The notes under the pieces are model-generated. The model was not told the origin of the DNA. It ran no database searches and saw only the letters and a list, made by a program, of their open reading frames with translations. A program made the translations under genes and the position numbers. From NCBI RefSeq assembly GCF_007655005.1, contig NZ_SZVW01000005.1:62001-126000 (forward strand): DNA of 64,000 nucleotides, given 5' to 3'. This document shows, piece by piece, positions 18,965 through 31,680 of the stretch (position 1 is its first letter; each line of letters opens with the position of its first letter). This DNA is from Streptomyces tibetensis (GTDB lineage Bacteria; Actinomycetota; Actinomycetes; Streptomycetales; Streptomycetaceae).

Positions 18965-19684
18965 ATGACGGACCGTAAGGACGAACTCGCCGCGAATCTG
19001 GCGAAAGTGGAGCGGCGCATCGCCGACGCGTGCGCGGCCGCGGGGCGGGCACGCGACGAGGTGACCCTGATCGTGGTCACCAAGACCTATCCCGCGAGCG
19101 ACGTGCGGATCCTCGCGGAACTCGGGGTGCGGCACGTCGCCGAGAACCGCGACCAGGACGCGGCCCCCAAGGCCGCAGCCTGCTCGGATCTGCCCCTCAC
19201 CTGGCACTTCGTGGGTCAACTCCAGACCAACAAGGTGCGCTCGGTGGTCGGTTACGCGGATTTCGTGCAGTCCGTCGATCGTTCCAAGCTCGTCACAGCT
19301 TTGTCGAAGGAGGCCGCCCGGACCGGACGGGAGCTGGGATGCCTCATCCAGGTCGCACTCGATGCCGGTGAGAGCGCCCGGGGCGAGCGGGGCGGCGTCG
19401 CGCCCGGCGGGATCGGGGAGTTGGCCGATCTCGTGGCCGCCGCGCCGGGGCTCCGGCTCGACGGACTGATGACCGTAGCACCGCTGACCGGCGAGTACGC
19501 CGGGCGCGAACGGGCGGCCTTCGAGCGGTTGGTGGTTTTGTCGACCGACCTGCGCAGGAGTCATCCGGCTGCCACCATGGTCTCGGCAGGGATGAGTACG
19601 GACCTCGAGCAGGCCGTGGCGGCCGGAGCGACACATGTGCGCGTCGGCAGCGCGGTACTCGGAGTCCGCCCCAGGCTCGGGTAA
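18965..19684 (+). CDS. ylmE: PLP homeostasis protein, YggS/YlmE family
   Basis: TIM-barrel protein carrying pyridoxal phosphate on the lysine in VVTKTYPA (about residue 36), with LTWHFVGQLQTNK and the phosphate site MSTDLEQAVAAGATHVRVGSAVLG. Members balance vitamin B6 and keto-acid pools and have no known enzymatic reaction. It has 239 residues. It sits between pgeF and sepF as in other Gram-positive bacteria. Confidence 0.9.
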   Translation: MTDRKDELAANLAKVERRIADACAAAGRARDEVTLIVVTKTYPASDVRILAELGVRHVAENRDQDAAPKAAACSDLPLTWHFVGQLQTNKVRSVVGYADFVQSVDRSKLVTALSKEAARTGRELGCLIQVALDAGESARGERGGVAPGGIGELADLVAAAPGLRLDGLMTVAPLTGEYAGRERAAFERLVVLSTDLRRSHPAATMVSAGMSTDLEQAVAAGATHVRVGSAVLGVRPRLG

Positions 19685-19813
19685 CGTCGCCAAGAAGTCG
19701 GACCACAGCAGAAAATATGGTCATTGCCGCCGAAAGGCGGATTCAAGGACCACGTGGATCGCGGGCACTTGGCAGTCGTCAGCCGATCCACCACAGAGCG
19801 GAGGACTCAGAGC

Positions 19814-20455
19814 ATGGCCGGCGCGATGCGCAAGATGGCGGTCTACCTCGGCCTCGTGGAGGACGATGGGTACGACGGCCGCGGATTCGACCCCGACGAC
19901 GACTTCGAACCCGAACTGGACCCGGAGCCCGAGCGGGACCACCGACGGCACGAGCCGTCCCACCAGCCGCACGTCTCACATCAGCCCCAAAGGGACGAAG
20001 AGGTACGAGTCGTACAGCCGCCCGCGCCCCGCGAACCGGCCGCCCGCTCTGCTTCGCTACCCGCGGAATCCAGCCGCCCGGCGCGCATCGCGCCCGTGGC
20101 GTCCATCACACAAGAACGCGCAAATCTGGAGAAGAACGCACCGGTGATCATGCCCAAGGTCGTGTCCGAACGAGAGCCTTACCGGATCACCACGCTTCAC
20201 CCACGGACCTACAACGAGGCCCGTACCATCGGGGAACACTTCCGTGAGGGCACCCCGGTGATCATGAATCTGACTGAGATGGACGACACAGATGCGAAGC
20301 GACTTGTCGACTTTGCGGCAGGTTTGGTGTTTGGTCTTCACGGCAGTATCGAGCGGGTGACGCAGAAGGTGTTCCTGTTGTCGCCTGCTAACGTCGATGT
20401 CACGGCGGAGGACAAGGCCCGCATCGCAGAGGGCGGGTTCTTCAACCAGAGCTGA
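19814..20455 (+). CDS. sepF: Cell division protein SepF
   Basis: Membrane anchor of FtsZ in bacteria lacking FtsA. The N-terminal amphipathic helix ([14 protein letters not shown]) is followed by an acidic, disordered region (about 20-115) and the SepF core (about 125-210) with RPRTYNEAR-like, [19 protein letters not shown] and [10 protein letters not shown] segments. ATG 19814 has GGAGGA upstream and gives 213 residues; the frame is open to 19724 without an equal site. Confidence 0.92.
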   Translation: MAGAMRKMAVYLGLVEDDGYDGRGFDPDDDFEPELDPEPERDHRRHEPSHQPHVSHQPQRDEEVRVVQPPAPREPAARSASLPAESSRPARIAPVASITQERANLEKNAPVIMPKVVSEREPYRITTLHPRTYNEARTIGEHFREGTPVIMNLTEMDDTDAKRLVDFAAGLVFGLHGSIERVTQKVFLLSPANVDVTAEDKARIAEGGFFNQS

Positions 20456-20514
20456 GACGCACCACCGGAACAGCAGTACCGAGCAGGGCACAGGGGAGAG
20501 GGAAGCAAGAGGTC

Positions 20515-20802
20515 ATGAGCGTGGTTTTGGATGTCGTCTACATCGCGCTGATGTGCTTCCTCATCGTGCTCATCTTCCGGTTGGTCATGGACTACGTCTT
20601 CCAGTTCGCCCGCTCGTGGCAACCCGGCAAGGCGATGGTGGTCGTTCTGGAGGCCACTTACACTGTCACCGATCCACCACTCAAGCTTCTGCGGCGGGTC
20701 ATCCCGCCGCTGCGTCTCGGGGGCGTGGCGCTCGACCTGTCCTTCTTCGTACTGATGATCATCGTCTACATCCTGATCACGCTCGTGCGGAACGCGATGT
20801 GA
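20515..20802 (+). CDS. ylmG: YggT-family membrane protein
   Basis: A 95-residue protein with two membrane helices (about 5-25 and 72-92) around a short loop containing the family pattern DPPLKLLRRVIPPLRLGG. YlmG homologues sit between sepF and divIVA and are linked to cell shape or division; the biochemical role is unknown. AGAGG precedes the ATG. Confidence 0.9.
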   Translation: MSVVLDVVYIALMCFLIVLIFRLVMDYVFQFARSWQPGKAMVVVLEATYTVTDPPLKLLRRVIPPLRLGGVALDLSFFVLMIIVYILITLVRNAM

Positions 20803-20857
20803 GCGATGTGACAGCTACGGTCTTGCCGACTGCCGACGACAACGTTGAGGTGAAGAA

Positions 20858-21979
20858 ATGCCGTTGACCCCCGAGGACGTGCGGAACAAGCAGTTCACGA
20901 CCGTCCGCCTCCGAGAAGGCTATGACGAGGACGAGGTCGATGCCTTCCTCGATGAGGTCGAAGCCGAACTGACCCGCCTGCTCCGAGAGAACGAGGACCT
21001 GCGCGCCAAACTGGCCGCGGCCACGCGCGCTGCTGCGCAGAACCAGCAGAACATGCGCAAGCCTCCGGAGCCGCAGCAGGATCAGCAGCAACAGCAGCAG
21101 GGCATGCGCGGTCCGGGTGGTCCCGTCCCCGCCGGCATATCGGGCCCGCCGCAGCAGCAGATGGGTGGCCCCATGGGTGGCCCGCCCCAGCTGCCGAGCG
21201 GTGCCCCGCAGCTGCCCGCCGGCCCCGGCGGTCAGGGTGGACCCCAGGGTCCCGGTCCGATGGGCCAGGGTCCGGGTCCGATGGGCCAGCCCCCGATGCA
21301 GCAGCAGATGGGCGGCCCGATGGGCGGCCCCGGCCCCATGGGCGGCCCGATGGGCGGCCCCGGTCAGCAAGGCCCCGGTGGCGACAGCGCCGCCCGTGTC
21401 CTCTCGCTGGCCCAGCAGACCGCCGACCAGGCGATCGCCGAGGCTCGTTCCGAGGCCAACAAGATCGTCGGCGAGGCGCGTTCGCGTGCCGAGGGTCTGG
21501 AGCGTGACGCCCGTGCCAAGGCCGACGCCCTGGAGCGGGACGCGCAGGAGAAGCACCGCGTCGCGATGGGCTCCCTGGAGTCCGCCCGCGCCACGCTGGA
21601 GCGCAAGGTCGAGGACCTGCGCGGCTTCGAGCGCGAGTACCGCACGCGCCTGAAGTCGTACCTGGAGTCGCAGCTGCGCCAGCTGGAGACCCAGGCCGAC
21701 GACTCGCTGGCTCCGCCGCGCACCCCGGCGGCCGCGTCCCTCCCGCCGTCCCCGGCGCCTTCCATGGCTCCGGCCGGCGCGAGCGCCCCGTCCTACGGTG
21801 GTGGCAACCAGACGATGGGCGGCGCACCCTCGCCGTCCGGTCCGTCCTACGGCGGTCAGCAGCAGATGTCGCCGGCGATGACCCAGCCGATGGCGCCGGT
21901 CCGTCCGCAGGGCCCGTCCCCCATGGGTCAGGCGCCCTCGCCGATGCGGGGCTTCCTGATCGACGAGGATGACAACTGA
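20858..21979 (+). CDS. divIVA: Polar growth determinant DivIVA
   Basis: Coiled-coil scaffold that marks hyphal tips and recruits the apical growth machinery. The N-terminal membrane-curvature domain ([32 protein letters not shown], residues 3-34) is followed by a short coiled coil, a Gln/Gly/Pro/Met-rich linker (about 65-170), a second coiled coil (about 178-285) and a Pro/Gly-rich tail. It has 373 residues, large as usual in Streptomyces. The linker is built on a 30-bp repeat. A strong terminator follows and ends the cluster. Confidence 0.94.
   Translation: MPLTPEDVRNKQFTTVRLREGYDEDEVDAFLDEVEAELTRLLRENEDLRAKLAAATRAAAQNQQNMRKPPEPQQDQQQQQQGMRGPGGPVPAGISGPPQQQMGGPMGGPPQLPSGAPQLPAGPGGQGGPQGPGPMGQGPGPMGQPPMQQQMGGPMGGPGPMGGPMGGPGQQGPGGDSAARVLSLAQQTADQAIAEARSEANKIVGEARSRAEGLERDARAKADALERDAQEKHRVAMGSLESARATLERKVEDLRGFEREYRTRLKSYLESQLRQLETQADDSLAPPRTPAAASLPPSPAPSMAPAGASAPSYGGGNQTMGGAPSPSGPSYGGQQQMSPAMTQPMAPVRPQGPSPMGQAPSPMRGFLIDEDDN
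21308..21363 (+). repeat. 30-bp direct repeat in the divIVA linker
   Basis: A 30-bp unit (21308-21337) encoding [10 protein letters not shown] is followed at once by a 26-bp perfect partial copy (21338-21363). The unit length is a multiple of three, so copy number can change without a frameshift. Confidence 0.75.
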
Positions 21980-22022
21980 CGGCCTGATGGCCAGTAGTAC
22001 GGCATAGACGTCGGCAGCGTTC

Positions 22023-22062
22023 AGGGCGAGGCCCCGGGTTCCCACCCGGGGCCTCGCCCTTT
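22023..22062 (+). terminator. Terminator after divIVA
   Basis: A perfect 17-bp stem (22023-22039 with 22044-22060), loop TCCC, followed by TTT, lies 44 bases after the divIVA stop. Confidence 0.9.
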
Positions 22063-22114
22063 TGCTCCGTGTGTTCGTCGTCACCGCGCACCCGTGTTCG
22101 TGCGTACGCAACGC

Positions 22115-22159
22115 CGAAGGCCCGGGCCCGCCAAGATCTTTGGCGGGCCCGGGCCTTCG
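22115..22159. terminator. Terminator between divIVA and ileS
   Basis: A perfect 20-bp inverted repeat (22115-22134 with 22140-22159) sits 19 bases beyond the ileS stop. It has no clear U-tract on the minus strand, as is common for Streptomyces terminators, and may work on both strands. Confidence 0.85.
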
Positions 22160-22177
22160 GGTGGTTCGGCCTGAGTC

Positions 22178-25324
<3,147 letters not shown>

Positions 25325-25641
25325 CAGCGGGCTTCCTCCGGCGGACTTGCTGCCTTCCGTCCGGAGGGACGAGAGCTACGTCTGCCTGCGCCGCCTTCGG
25401 CGCGCTCCCGCGGTACCACCCTCCTTGGCCCTCCGGCACGGGGTGTGCACCGACGAGCCCCCTCATTGGGGTCGCGATACCGGGTCTACCGGCCGTCGCT
25501 CACTGGCTCCGGCTTTCTTCCGGCGGCTCCGGGGTGATCTTCACGTCGCGCTCGCCCCCGGGCTTCCACCGTCCCCGGGTCGCTCTGGGCTGCGTACGCC
25601 GCTACTCGTCCCCATCCACGCTTTTCGCTCCGCCCAGTGTA
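25325..25641 (-). promoter_or_regulatory. T-box riboswitch leader of ileS (translational type)
   Basis: The T-box core AGGGTGGTACCGCG is at complement 25409-25422. Downstream, CCTCCGG (complement 25361-25367) can pair with the ileS Shine-Dalgarno sequence GGAGGAAG (complement ~25331-25341), so uncharged tRNA-Ile would free the ribosome site. An AUC triplet at complement 25536-25538 is a candidate specifier codon. Actinobacterial ileS leaders are known to act at translation. A -10-like TACACT lies at complement 25636-25641 with no clear -35. Confidence 0.85.
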
Positions 25642-25859
25642 CGGCGCCGCGCGGACAACGGCCGACCGGTTTTCGGGGCGGCCGGGGATGGGGTGCCGCG
25701 TGGGGTGCGATATGAGTTTTATGACCCGAATAGCACGGTATAGGTGTTCGGATCCTGGGACGTCCGGCTCGGCGGATTACCGGGCGAGGAGCTGGGCACA
25801 ACGGATGCATGCTCGCCGCGCGGCGTGCGCGAGGCGGGCGAATCGAGCGGTGTGCCCCG

Positions 25860-25888
25860 TTGCCGCGGGACTCGAGTCGATTTATCGT
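25860..25888 (+). promoter_or_regulatory. Candidate promoter for the DksA/TraR-like gene
   Basis: TTGCCG (25860-25865), a 17-bp spacer and TATCGT (25883-25888) lie about 50 bases before the start codon. Between this and the ileS T-box (25642-25859) I see only AT-richer sequence and no gene. Confidence 0.45.
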
Positions 25889-25937
25889 CCCAGCACGATT
25901 CGCGAGCAAGATCACAATATGTGAAGGGGCCGCGGCC

Positions 25938-26993
25938 ATGGTGGCGAAGAAGACCGCCGTACAGCAGCCGGCGTCCGGCAGGTCCGCGAAGGCCTCCGGC
26001 GGCGCTGCGAAGGACGTGGGCGGGAAGAAGTCCACGCAGGGGGGCTCGGCGGGGCGGGCGGCGAAGGAGGACGCGGGGAAGGCGGCCGAGGGGACGAGGG
26101 CGCCCAGGAGGAAGGCGGCAGAGGCGAGAAAGGCCACCGCGAAGGCATCTGTGGAGCCGGGATCGATCGAGCGGGCGGCGGGGAAGAAGGCGGCAGGGAA
26201 GAAGCCGTCGGCCGGGAAGACCACTCTGGCCGGAGAGACCACCCTGGCCGGGAAGACCGCCCCCGCCGGGAAGACCGCCCCCGCCGGGAAGACCGCCCCG
26301 GCCGGGAAGACGAGCAGCGGGAAGGCGGCAGGCGTGAAGGCTGCCGCCAAGAAGGCCGCGGGCGAGAAGGTCGCCGGAGGCAAGAGCACCACCACGAAGA
26401 GCGCGGCCGGGAAGGGCGCTGCCCGGACCGGCGCGCTCACACAGGACACGGCCGCGACCAGCACGGCCAAGAAGGCGGGTGCGGCCGAGGCCGCGCAGCA
26501 GACGGGAGCGACGACGGTGGTTGCGAAGAAGACTCCTGGCCCGGTCACGGCGGCGAAGACCGCCGTTCCCAAGGCACGGGTCGCCGCGGCGGAGCCCGGC
26601 GAGCTCGCGGTACGCCCCGGCGAGGACCCCTGGACGGCGGAGGAGGTCGAACAGGCGCGGTCCGAGCTGACCTCCGAGGAGACCCGGCTGCGTGAGGAGA
26701 TCACGTCGTCGGAGCGGTCCCTCGCGGGCCTGATGCGGGACTCCGGGGACGGCGCGGGCGACGACCAGGCGGACACCGGCACCAAGAACATCACCCGCGA
26801 GCACGAGCTGGCCCTGGCCGCCAACGCGCGCGAGATGCTCCTCCAGACCGAGCGCGCCCTGGAACGCCTGCACGCGGGCACCTACGGCCTGTGCGAGAAC
26901 TGCGGCAACCCCATCGGCAAGGCCCGTATGCAGGCCTTCCCGCGGGCCACGCTCTGCGTGGAGTGCAAGCAGAAGCAGGAGCGCCGGTACTGA
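25938..26993 (+). CDS. DksA/TraR-type zinc-finger protein with histone-like Lys/Ala tail
   Basis: A 351-residue protein in two parts. About residues 1-225 are Lys/Ala/Gly-rich and low-complexity, with AAKKA- and AGKTA-type repeats like the tails of histone H1 or streptomycete HupS. Residues ~230-351 match the DksA/TraR C4 zinc-finger family: acidic helices, then C319-x2-C322 and C340-x2-C343. The usual family length is 120-170, so the tail is a large addition. It could bind DNA or RNA polymerase. ATG 25938 has AAGGGG upstream; the frame opens earlier without support. Confidence 0.85.
   Translation: MVAKKTAVQQPASGRSAKASGGAAKDVGGKKSTQGGSAGRAAKEDAGKAAEGTRAPRRKAAEARKATAKASVEPGSIERAAGKKAAGKKPSAGKTTLAGETTLAGKTAPAGKTAPAGKTAPAGKTSSGKAAGVKAAAKKAAGEKVAGGKSTTTKSAAGKGAARTGALTQDTAATSTAKKAGAAEAAQQTGATTVVAKKTPGPVTAAKTAVPKARVAAAEPGELAVRPGEDPWTAEEVEQARSELTSEETRLREEITSSERSLAGLMRDSGDGAGDDQADTGTKNITREHELALAANAREMLLQTERALERLHAGTYGLCENCGNPIGKARMQAFPRATLCVECKQKQERRY
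26211..26312 (+). repeat. 18-bp tandem repeat in the histone-like tail
   Basis: Five units of the form GCCGGGAAGACCGCCCCC start at 26211, 26229, 26247, 26265 and 26283, with a partial sixth at 26301; the third and fourth are identical. Each encodes AGKT(A/T)(P/L), so copy number can vary in frame. Confidence 0.9.
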
Positions 26994-27081
26994 CCGGCGC
27001 CGAATGCCTCCTGAGCACGTGGGACGCACCGGGCGTGTCGTACCCTCGTCCTCAGTCAGGCACCTAGGTTGAGGGACTCAC

Positions 27082-27741
27082 GTGGCAGAGGCGGAGCGCA
27101 TCATCGGTACGCCGGACACACCGGACGCGGCCGGGGGCGGCAAGGAGCGGCCCGACGCCGAGGGCACCCCGGCCGGGAAGCCCGGTACCGACCCGGCGGC
27201 CGTGGCGGGAGAGTCCGGTACCGGCGAGCCGGAGGCCACCGCCGAGCGGCCCCGGGGCAGGCGCCGGATCGCGGTGCTGTTCGCCGTCGCCACGTTCGCC
27301 TACGCGATCGACCTGATCAGCAAGTTGATCGTGGTCGCCAAGCTGGAGCACCACCCGCCCATCGAGATCGTCGGGGACTGGCTGAAGTTCGAGGCGATCC
27401 GCAACGCGGGCGCGGCCTTCGGCTTCGGCGAGGCCTTCACCGTGATCTTCACCATGATCGCGGCGGCGGTGATCGTGGTGATCGCCCGGCTCGCCCGCAA
27501 GCTCTACAGCCTGCCCTGGGCGATCGCGCTCGGCCTGCTGCTCGGCGGTGCGCTGGGTAACCTCACCGACCGGATCTTCCGGGCACCGGGCGTCTTCGAG
27601 GGCGCGGTCGTGGACTTCATCGCGCCCAAGCATTTCGCCGTCTTCAACCTGGCCGACTCGGCGATCGTGTGCGGTGGCATCCTGATCGTGCTGCTGTCCT
27701 TCCGGGGTCTCGACCCGGACGGGACCGTCCACAAGGACTGA
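27082..27741 (+). CDS. lspA: Prolipoprotein signal peptidase LspA
   Basis: Aspartic membrane protease that cleaves signal peptides of diacylated prolipoproteins. Four membrane helices follow a hydrophilic N-terminus of about 65 residues typical of Streptomyces. Catalytic aspartates are D163 in GNLTDR and D192 in NLADS. It has 219 residues. GTG 27082 has GAGGGA upstream. rluD follows at 27785, the common lspA-rluD pairing. Confidence 0.93.
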   Translation: MAEAERIIGTPDTPDAAGGGKERPDAEGTPAGKPGTDPAAVAGESGTGEPEATAERPRGRRRIAVLFAVATFAYAIDLISKLIVVAKLEHHPPIEIVGDWLKFEAIRNAGAAFGFGEAFTVIFTMIAAAVIVVIARLARKLYSLPWAIALGLLLGGALGNLTDRIFRAPGVFEGAVVDFIAPKHFAVFNLADSAIVCGGILIVLLSFRGLDPDGTVHKD

Positions 27742-27784
27742 GCGCGCGTACGGCCCCGTCGTGGCCGTCCGGCATACTCGACGG

Positions 27785-28729
27785 GTGAGCACGATTCCCG
27801 AGATCCGTACCCTGCCCGTGCCCGACGGCCTGGAGGGCGAGCGCGTCGACGCCGCCATCTCCCGCATGTTCGGCTTCTCCCGTACCAAAGCGGCCGAGCT
27901 CGCCGCCGCGGGGAAGGTCACGGTCGACGGGTCGGTGGTCGGCAAGTCGGAGCGCGTGCACGGCGGCGCCTGGCTGGAGGTCGAGATGCCGCAGGCGCCC
28001 GCGCCGGTGCAGATCGTCGCCGAGCCGGTCGAGGGCATGGAGATCGTGCACGACGACGACGACGTGGTCGTGATCGTCAAGCCGGTCGGTGTCGCCGCGC
28101 ACCCGAGCCCGGGCTGGACCGGGACGACCGTGATCGGTGGGCTCGCCGCCGCCGGGTACCGCATCTCGACCTCCGGCGCCGCCGAGCGCAAGGGCATCGT
28201 GCACCGGCTCGACGTGGGCACCTCGGGGCTGATGGTGGTCGCCAAGTCGGAGCGGGCGTACACCTCGCTCAAGCGCCAGTTCAAGGAGCGCACGGTCGAC
28301 AAGCGGTACCACACGCTCGTCCAGGGCCACCCCGACCCGACCAGCGGCACCATCGACGCGCCCATCGGCCGGCACCCCCAGCACGACTACAAGTGGGCCG
28401 TCACCGCCGAGGGCAAGCCGTCCGTCACGCACTACGACCTCATGGAGGCGTTCCGCGCGGCTTCACTGCTGGACGTGAAGCTGGAGACCGGCCGCACGCA
28501 CCAGATCCGCGTCCACATGGCCGCACACCGGCACCCCTGCGTCGGCGACCTCACCTACGGCGCCGACCCGACGCTCGCCAAGCGCCTCGGCCTGACCCGG
28601 CAGTGGCTGCACGCGGTGCGGCTCGGCTTCGAGCACCCCGGGGACGGGCAGTGGGTGGAGTTCTCCTGCGACTACCCGGAGGACCTGCAGAAGGCCCTGG
28701 AGCAGGTCCGCGAGGAGACCTGGGCGTGA
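27785..28729 (+). CDS. rluD: 23S rRNA pseudouridine synthase, RluD family
   Basis: An N-terminal S4 RNA-binding domain (about 15-75) and an RluA/RluD catalytic domain with [15 protein letters not shown], catalytic D143, and the [13 protein letters not shown] motif. It has 314 residues. GTG 27785 follows CATACT by six bases, suggesting a leaderless mRNA start. The earlier frame to 27761 lacks support. The GNAT gene GTG overlaps the stop. Confidence 0.9.
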   Translation: MSTIPEIRTLPVPDGLEGERVDAAISRMFGFSRTKAAELAAAGKVTVDGSVVGKSERVHGGAWLEVEMPQAPAPVQIVAEPVEGMEIVHDDDDVVVIVKPVGVAAHPSPGWTGTTVIGGLAAAGYRISTSGAAERKGIVHRLDVGTSGLMVVAKSERAYTSLKRQFKERTVDKRYHTLVQGHPDPTSGTIDAPIGRHPQHDYKWAVTAEGKPSVTHYDLMEAFRAASLLDVKLETGRTHQIRVHMAAHRHPCVGDLTYGADPTLAKRLGLTRQWLHAVRLGFEHPGDGQWVEFSCDYPEDLQKALEQVREETWA

Positions 28730-29193
28730 GCACCCCGTACGTGGTGCGGGTCGCCGAGGACCCGGCCGATCGGGAGGCGTGCTTCGCGGTGCGCAAGGAG
28801 GTCTTCGTCGGCGAGCAGGGCGTGCCGGAGGACCTCGAGTACGACGCGTACGACGCCGGCGCGGTCCATGTGCTGGCGGTCCGTGAGGACGGTGTGCCGC
28901 TCGGGACGGGGCGGCTGCTGCACGGGGAGGCGGCCGTCGCGCAGACCGGCGGGGACCCGTCCGTGGGCTCCCTCGGCAGGCTCGCCGTGGCGGGCCCGGC
29001 GCGCGGACTCGGTGTCGGCGCCGCCCTGGTGCGGGCCATCGAGGACGCGGCACGCGCGCGAGGGCTCGTGGCCGTGGACCTGCACGCGCAGACGCACGCG
29101 CTGGGCTTCTACGAGCGGCTCGGATACGAGCCCTATGGGCCCGAATACTTGGAGGCGGGCATTCCGCACCAGGGGATGCGGCGTTCGCTTTAA
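28726..29193 (+). CDS. GNAT-family N-acetyltransferase
   Basis: A 155-residue ElaA-like GNAT: the N-terminal [21 protein letters not shown] and the acetyl-CoA loop [17 protein letters not shown] (about 87-103), then the C-terminal [13 protein letters not shown]. The substrate is unknown. GTGA overlap with the rluD stop indicates coupled translation. A 12-bp palindrome (29194-29205) abuts the stop codon. Confidence 0.85.
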   Translation: MSTPYVVRVAEDPADREACFAVRKEVFVGEQGVPEDLEYDAYDAGAVHVLAVREDGVPLGTGRLLHGEAAVAQTGGDPSVGSLGRLAVAGPARGLGVGAALVRAIEDAARARGLVAVDLHAQTHALGFYERLGYEPYGPEYLEAGIPHQGMRRSL

Positions 29194-29289
29194 CACCACG
29201 TGGTGGGTGCCGAAACGGTTTGTCCCGGGAGTTGCGTGGCAGGCTTGAGGTCAGTCGTGTGAACATTTGACCTTTCCGGAGCGCTGACC

Positions 29290-30876
29290 GTGGATCAGTT
29301 GGCCCTGCTGTTCGTGCTGCTGCTCGGGGCCGTGATCAGTGTCCCCGTGGGGGACCGCTTCAAGGTGCCCGCCCCGGTGCTGATGACGCTCCTGGGGATA
29401 GTCCTCGCGCTGCTGCCGTTCGTGCCGAACGTCGAGATCGCGCCGGACCTGATTTTGCCGCTGCTGCTGCCGCCCCTGCTGTACGCCGCCGTGCGGCGCA
29501 CGTCCTGGCGGCAGTTCGCGGCGAACAAGAGGCCGATCTTCCTGCTCGCCGTGGCGCTGGTGTTCGTCACCATGGCCTGTGTGGCCGCCGTGGCCGACGC
29601 GATCGTGCCGGGCCTGCCGCTCGCGGCGGCGTTCGCGCTGGGCGCGCTGGTGGCCCCGCCGGACCCGGTCGCGGCGACCGCCGTGGCCGGGCAGTTGGGC
29701 CTGCCGCGCCGGCTGGTGTCGATCCTGGAGGGCGAGGGGCTGTTCAACGACGTGACGGCCATCGTCCTCTACCACGTGGCGATCGCCGCGGCCGTCAGCG
29801 GCACGTTCTCGCCCTGGAAGGCCGGGCTCGACCTGGTGCTGTCGGCCGTGGTGGCGGTGGCGGTGGGCCTCGCGCTGGGCTGGGGCGCCAACAAGCTGAT
29901 GGAGGTGCTCGGCGACGCGACCCTGCAGATCGGGCTGACCCTGCTGGTGCCGTACGCCGCCTATGTCATGGCCGAGGAACTGCACGGGTCCGGGGTGCTC
30001 GCCGTGCTCACCACCGCGTTGTTCCTCGCGGAGTACGGCTCGGACGCCGACGACGTCATGACGCGGCTGGCCGGGCACACGTTCTGGAACATCGTCGACA
30101 CCCTCGTCACCGGAGTGGCCTTCGGGCTGGTCGGGCTGGAGCTGCACAACGCGATCCGCACGGCTTCCGGGCGGTGGGGCGAGCTGCTCTGGTGGGCGGC
30201 GGTGGTGGTGGTCGTCGTCGTGCTCGCCCGGCTGCTGTGGCTGCTGCCGGCGACCTGGCTGACGAAGCGGCTGCACGCGCGGCGGGACTACGACGAGGAC
30301 ATCCCGGTGAGCTGGCGCGAGACCGTGGTGATGTGGTGGTCGGGGATGCGCGGGGTGGCCTCGGTCGCGCTGGTGCTGGCGATTCCGCTGGAGACCGACG
30401 CGGGGGCGCCGTTCCCCAGCCGGGACGAGATCATCTTCATCGCGTTCGGGGTGATCATGGCGACGCTGGTGCTGCAGGGGCTGACGTTGCCGTGGCTGGT
30501 GCGGCGGCTCGGGGTGAAGGCCGACACGGACCAGGAGAAGGAGTTCGCCAAGGCGCTCGCGATCAGGGCGTCCAAGGCGGCGAAGCAGCGGCTGCGGGAG
30601 ATCGAGGGGAACGAGGAGCTGCCGGAGGAGCTGTCCGAGCAGATGCTGCGGCGGGCCTACGACATCGGCGTGCGGATCAGCCCCGAACTCGCCGAGGACG
30701 AGCGCCGGGAGGCGTACCGGGAGGGGGCCCGGCGGGTGAAGCGGCTGCGGCGGATCCAGCAGGAGATGCTGAGCGCGGCGCGGCACGAGGTGCTGGCGGC
30801 GCGCAGCGAGCCCGGGGCGGATCCCGAGGTGGTCGACCGGGTTCTGCGGCATCTCGACGTCCGCAGCCTGCGGTGA
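29290..30876 (+). CDS. Na+/H+ antiporter, CPA1 (NhaP-like) family
   Basis: About 12 membrane helices over residues 1-400, then a cytoplasmic tail of ~125 residues. The transport core has ALGALVAPPDPVAATAVAGQL (about 115-135) and GEGLFNDVTAIVLY (about 150), typical of CPA1. It exchanges monovalent cations for protons across the cell membrane and may help pH or salt balance. It has 528 residues. GTG with GGAG upstream. Transcribed alone or with the upstream genes. Confidence 0.9.
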   Translation: MDQLALLFVLLLGAVISVPVGDRFKVPAPVLMTLLGIVLALLPFVPNVEIAPDLILPLLLPPLLYAAVRRTSWRQFAANKRPIFLLAVALVFVTMACVAAVADAIVPGLPLAAAFALGALVAPPDPVAATAVAGQLGLPRRLVSILEGEGLFNDVTAIVLYHVAIAAAVSGTFSPWKAGLDLVLSAVVAVAVGLALGWGANKLMEVLGDATLQIGLTLLVPYAAYVMAEELHGSGVLAVLTTALFLAEYGSDADDVMTRLAGHTFWNIVDTLVTGVAFGLVGLELHNAIRTASGRWGELLWWAAVVVVVVVLARLLWLLPATWLTKRLHARRDYDEDIPVSWRETVVMWWSGMRGVASVALVLAIPLETDAGAPFPSRDEIIFIAFGVIMATLVLQGLTLPWLVRRLGVKADTDQEKEFAKALAIRASKAAKQRLREIEGNEELPEELSEQMLRRAYDIGVRISPELAEDERREAYREGARRVKRLRRIQQEMLSAARHEVLAARSEPGADPEVVDRVLRHLDVRSLR

Positions 30877-30901
30877 GGCGGCGTCGGCTCCGGATGCCGG
30901 T

Positions 30902-30932
30902 TTGACGGCGGGCGGCCGGAGAGTCGTAGGGT
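30902..30932 (+). promoter_or_regulatory. Candidate promoter for a leaderless SDR mRNA
   Basis: TTGACG (30902-30907), a 19-bp spacer and TAGGGT (30927-30932) lie seven bases before the ATG at 30940, so transcription would begin at or near the start codon. Confidence 0.5.
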
Positions 30933-30939
30933 CGTTCGT

Positions 30940-31680
30940 ATGGCACGGAACGTGGTAATCAGTGGTGGAGGTACGGGAATTGGGCTCGCGGCGGCCCGGG
31001 TGTTCGCCGCCGGCGGGGACCGGGTGGTGCTGCTCGGGCGGCGGCCCGAGGTGCTGGAGAAGGCCGAGGTGCCCGGCGCGCTGACGTACGCGGCCGATCT
31101 CGCCGAGCCGGAGGAGGTGCGCGGTGTCGCCGCCTTCGTGGAGCGAGAGCTGGGGACCGTGGACGTGCTCGTGCACAACGCCGGGGGCAACGGACTGCTC
31201 GAACCGGAAGCCCCGGGTGACGATCCGCTCGCCGCCGTCGCGCACAGCTGGAACGTGAACTTCAGGATCAACACCCTGACCGCGGTCCTGCTCACCGAGG
31301 CGCTGAAGCCGCGGCTCGCCGAGCCCGGCGGACGGGTGCTGTTCCTCAGCTCCATCGCCGCCTACCGGGGATCGGGAAGCGGCGCGTACGCGGCGTCCAA
31401 GGCGGGGCTGCATCCCTACGCCCACGATCTGGCCCGGGAGCTGGGGCCGCGCGGCATCACCGCGAACGTGGTCGCGCCCGGGTACATCGAGGACACCGAG
31501 TTCTTCGGCGACGCGATGGCCGAGGAGCGCCGCAACCGGCTCATCGGCGAGACCTCGAACGGGCGGGCCGGGACCCCGGGGGATGTCGCCGAGACCCTGC
31601 ACTGGCTGGCCTCCCCGGGCGCCGGTCACGTCACCTCGCAGATCATCCAGGTCAACGGCGGCGCCGAGCGCGGCCACTGA
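30940..31680 (+). CDS. Short-chain dehydrogenase/reductase
   Basis: A 246-residue classical SDR: cofactor motif GGGTGIG (about residue 9), NAG (about 80), and the catalytic Ser in LSSIAAYRG with Y-x3-K (GAYAASKAG, about 150). Resembles 3-oxoacyl-ACP reductases in form but substrate and cofactor cannot be fixed. There is no ribosome-binding site; a -10 hexamer seven bases upstream suggests leaderless translation. The last codons are the first unit of a 40-bp tandem array that continues past the stop. Confidence 0.9.
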   Translation: MARNVVISGGGTGIGLAAARVFAAGGDRVVLLGRRPEVLEKAEVPGALTYAADLAEPEEVRGVAAFVERELGTVDVLVHNAGGNGLLEPEAPGDDPLAAVAHSWNVNFRINTLTAVLLTEALKPRLAEPGGRVLFLSSIAAYRGSGSGAYAASKAGLHPYAHDLARELGPRGITANVVAPGYIEDTEFFGDAMAEERRNRLIGETSNGRAGTPGDVAETLHWLASPGAGHVTSQIIQVNGGAERGH

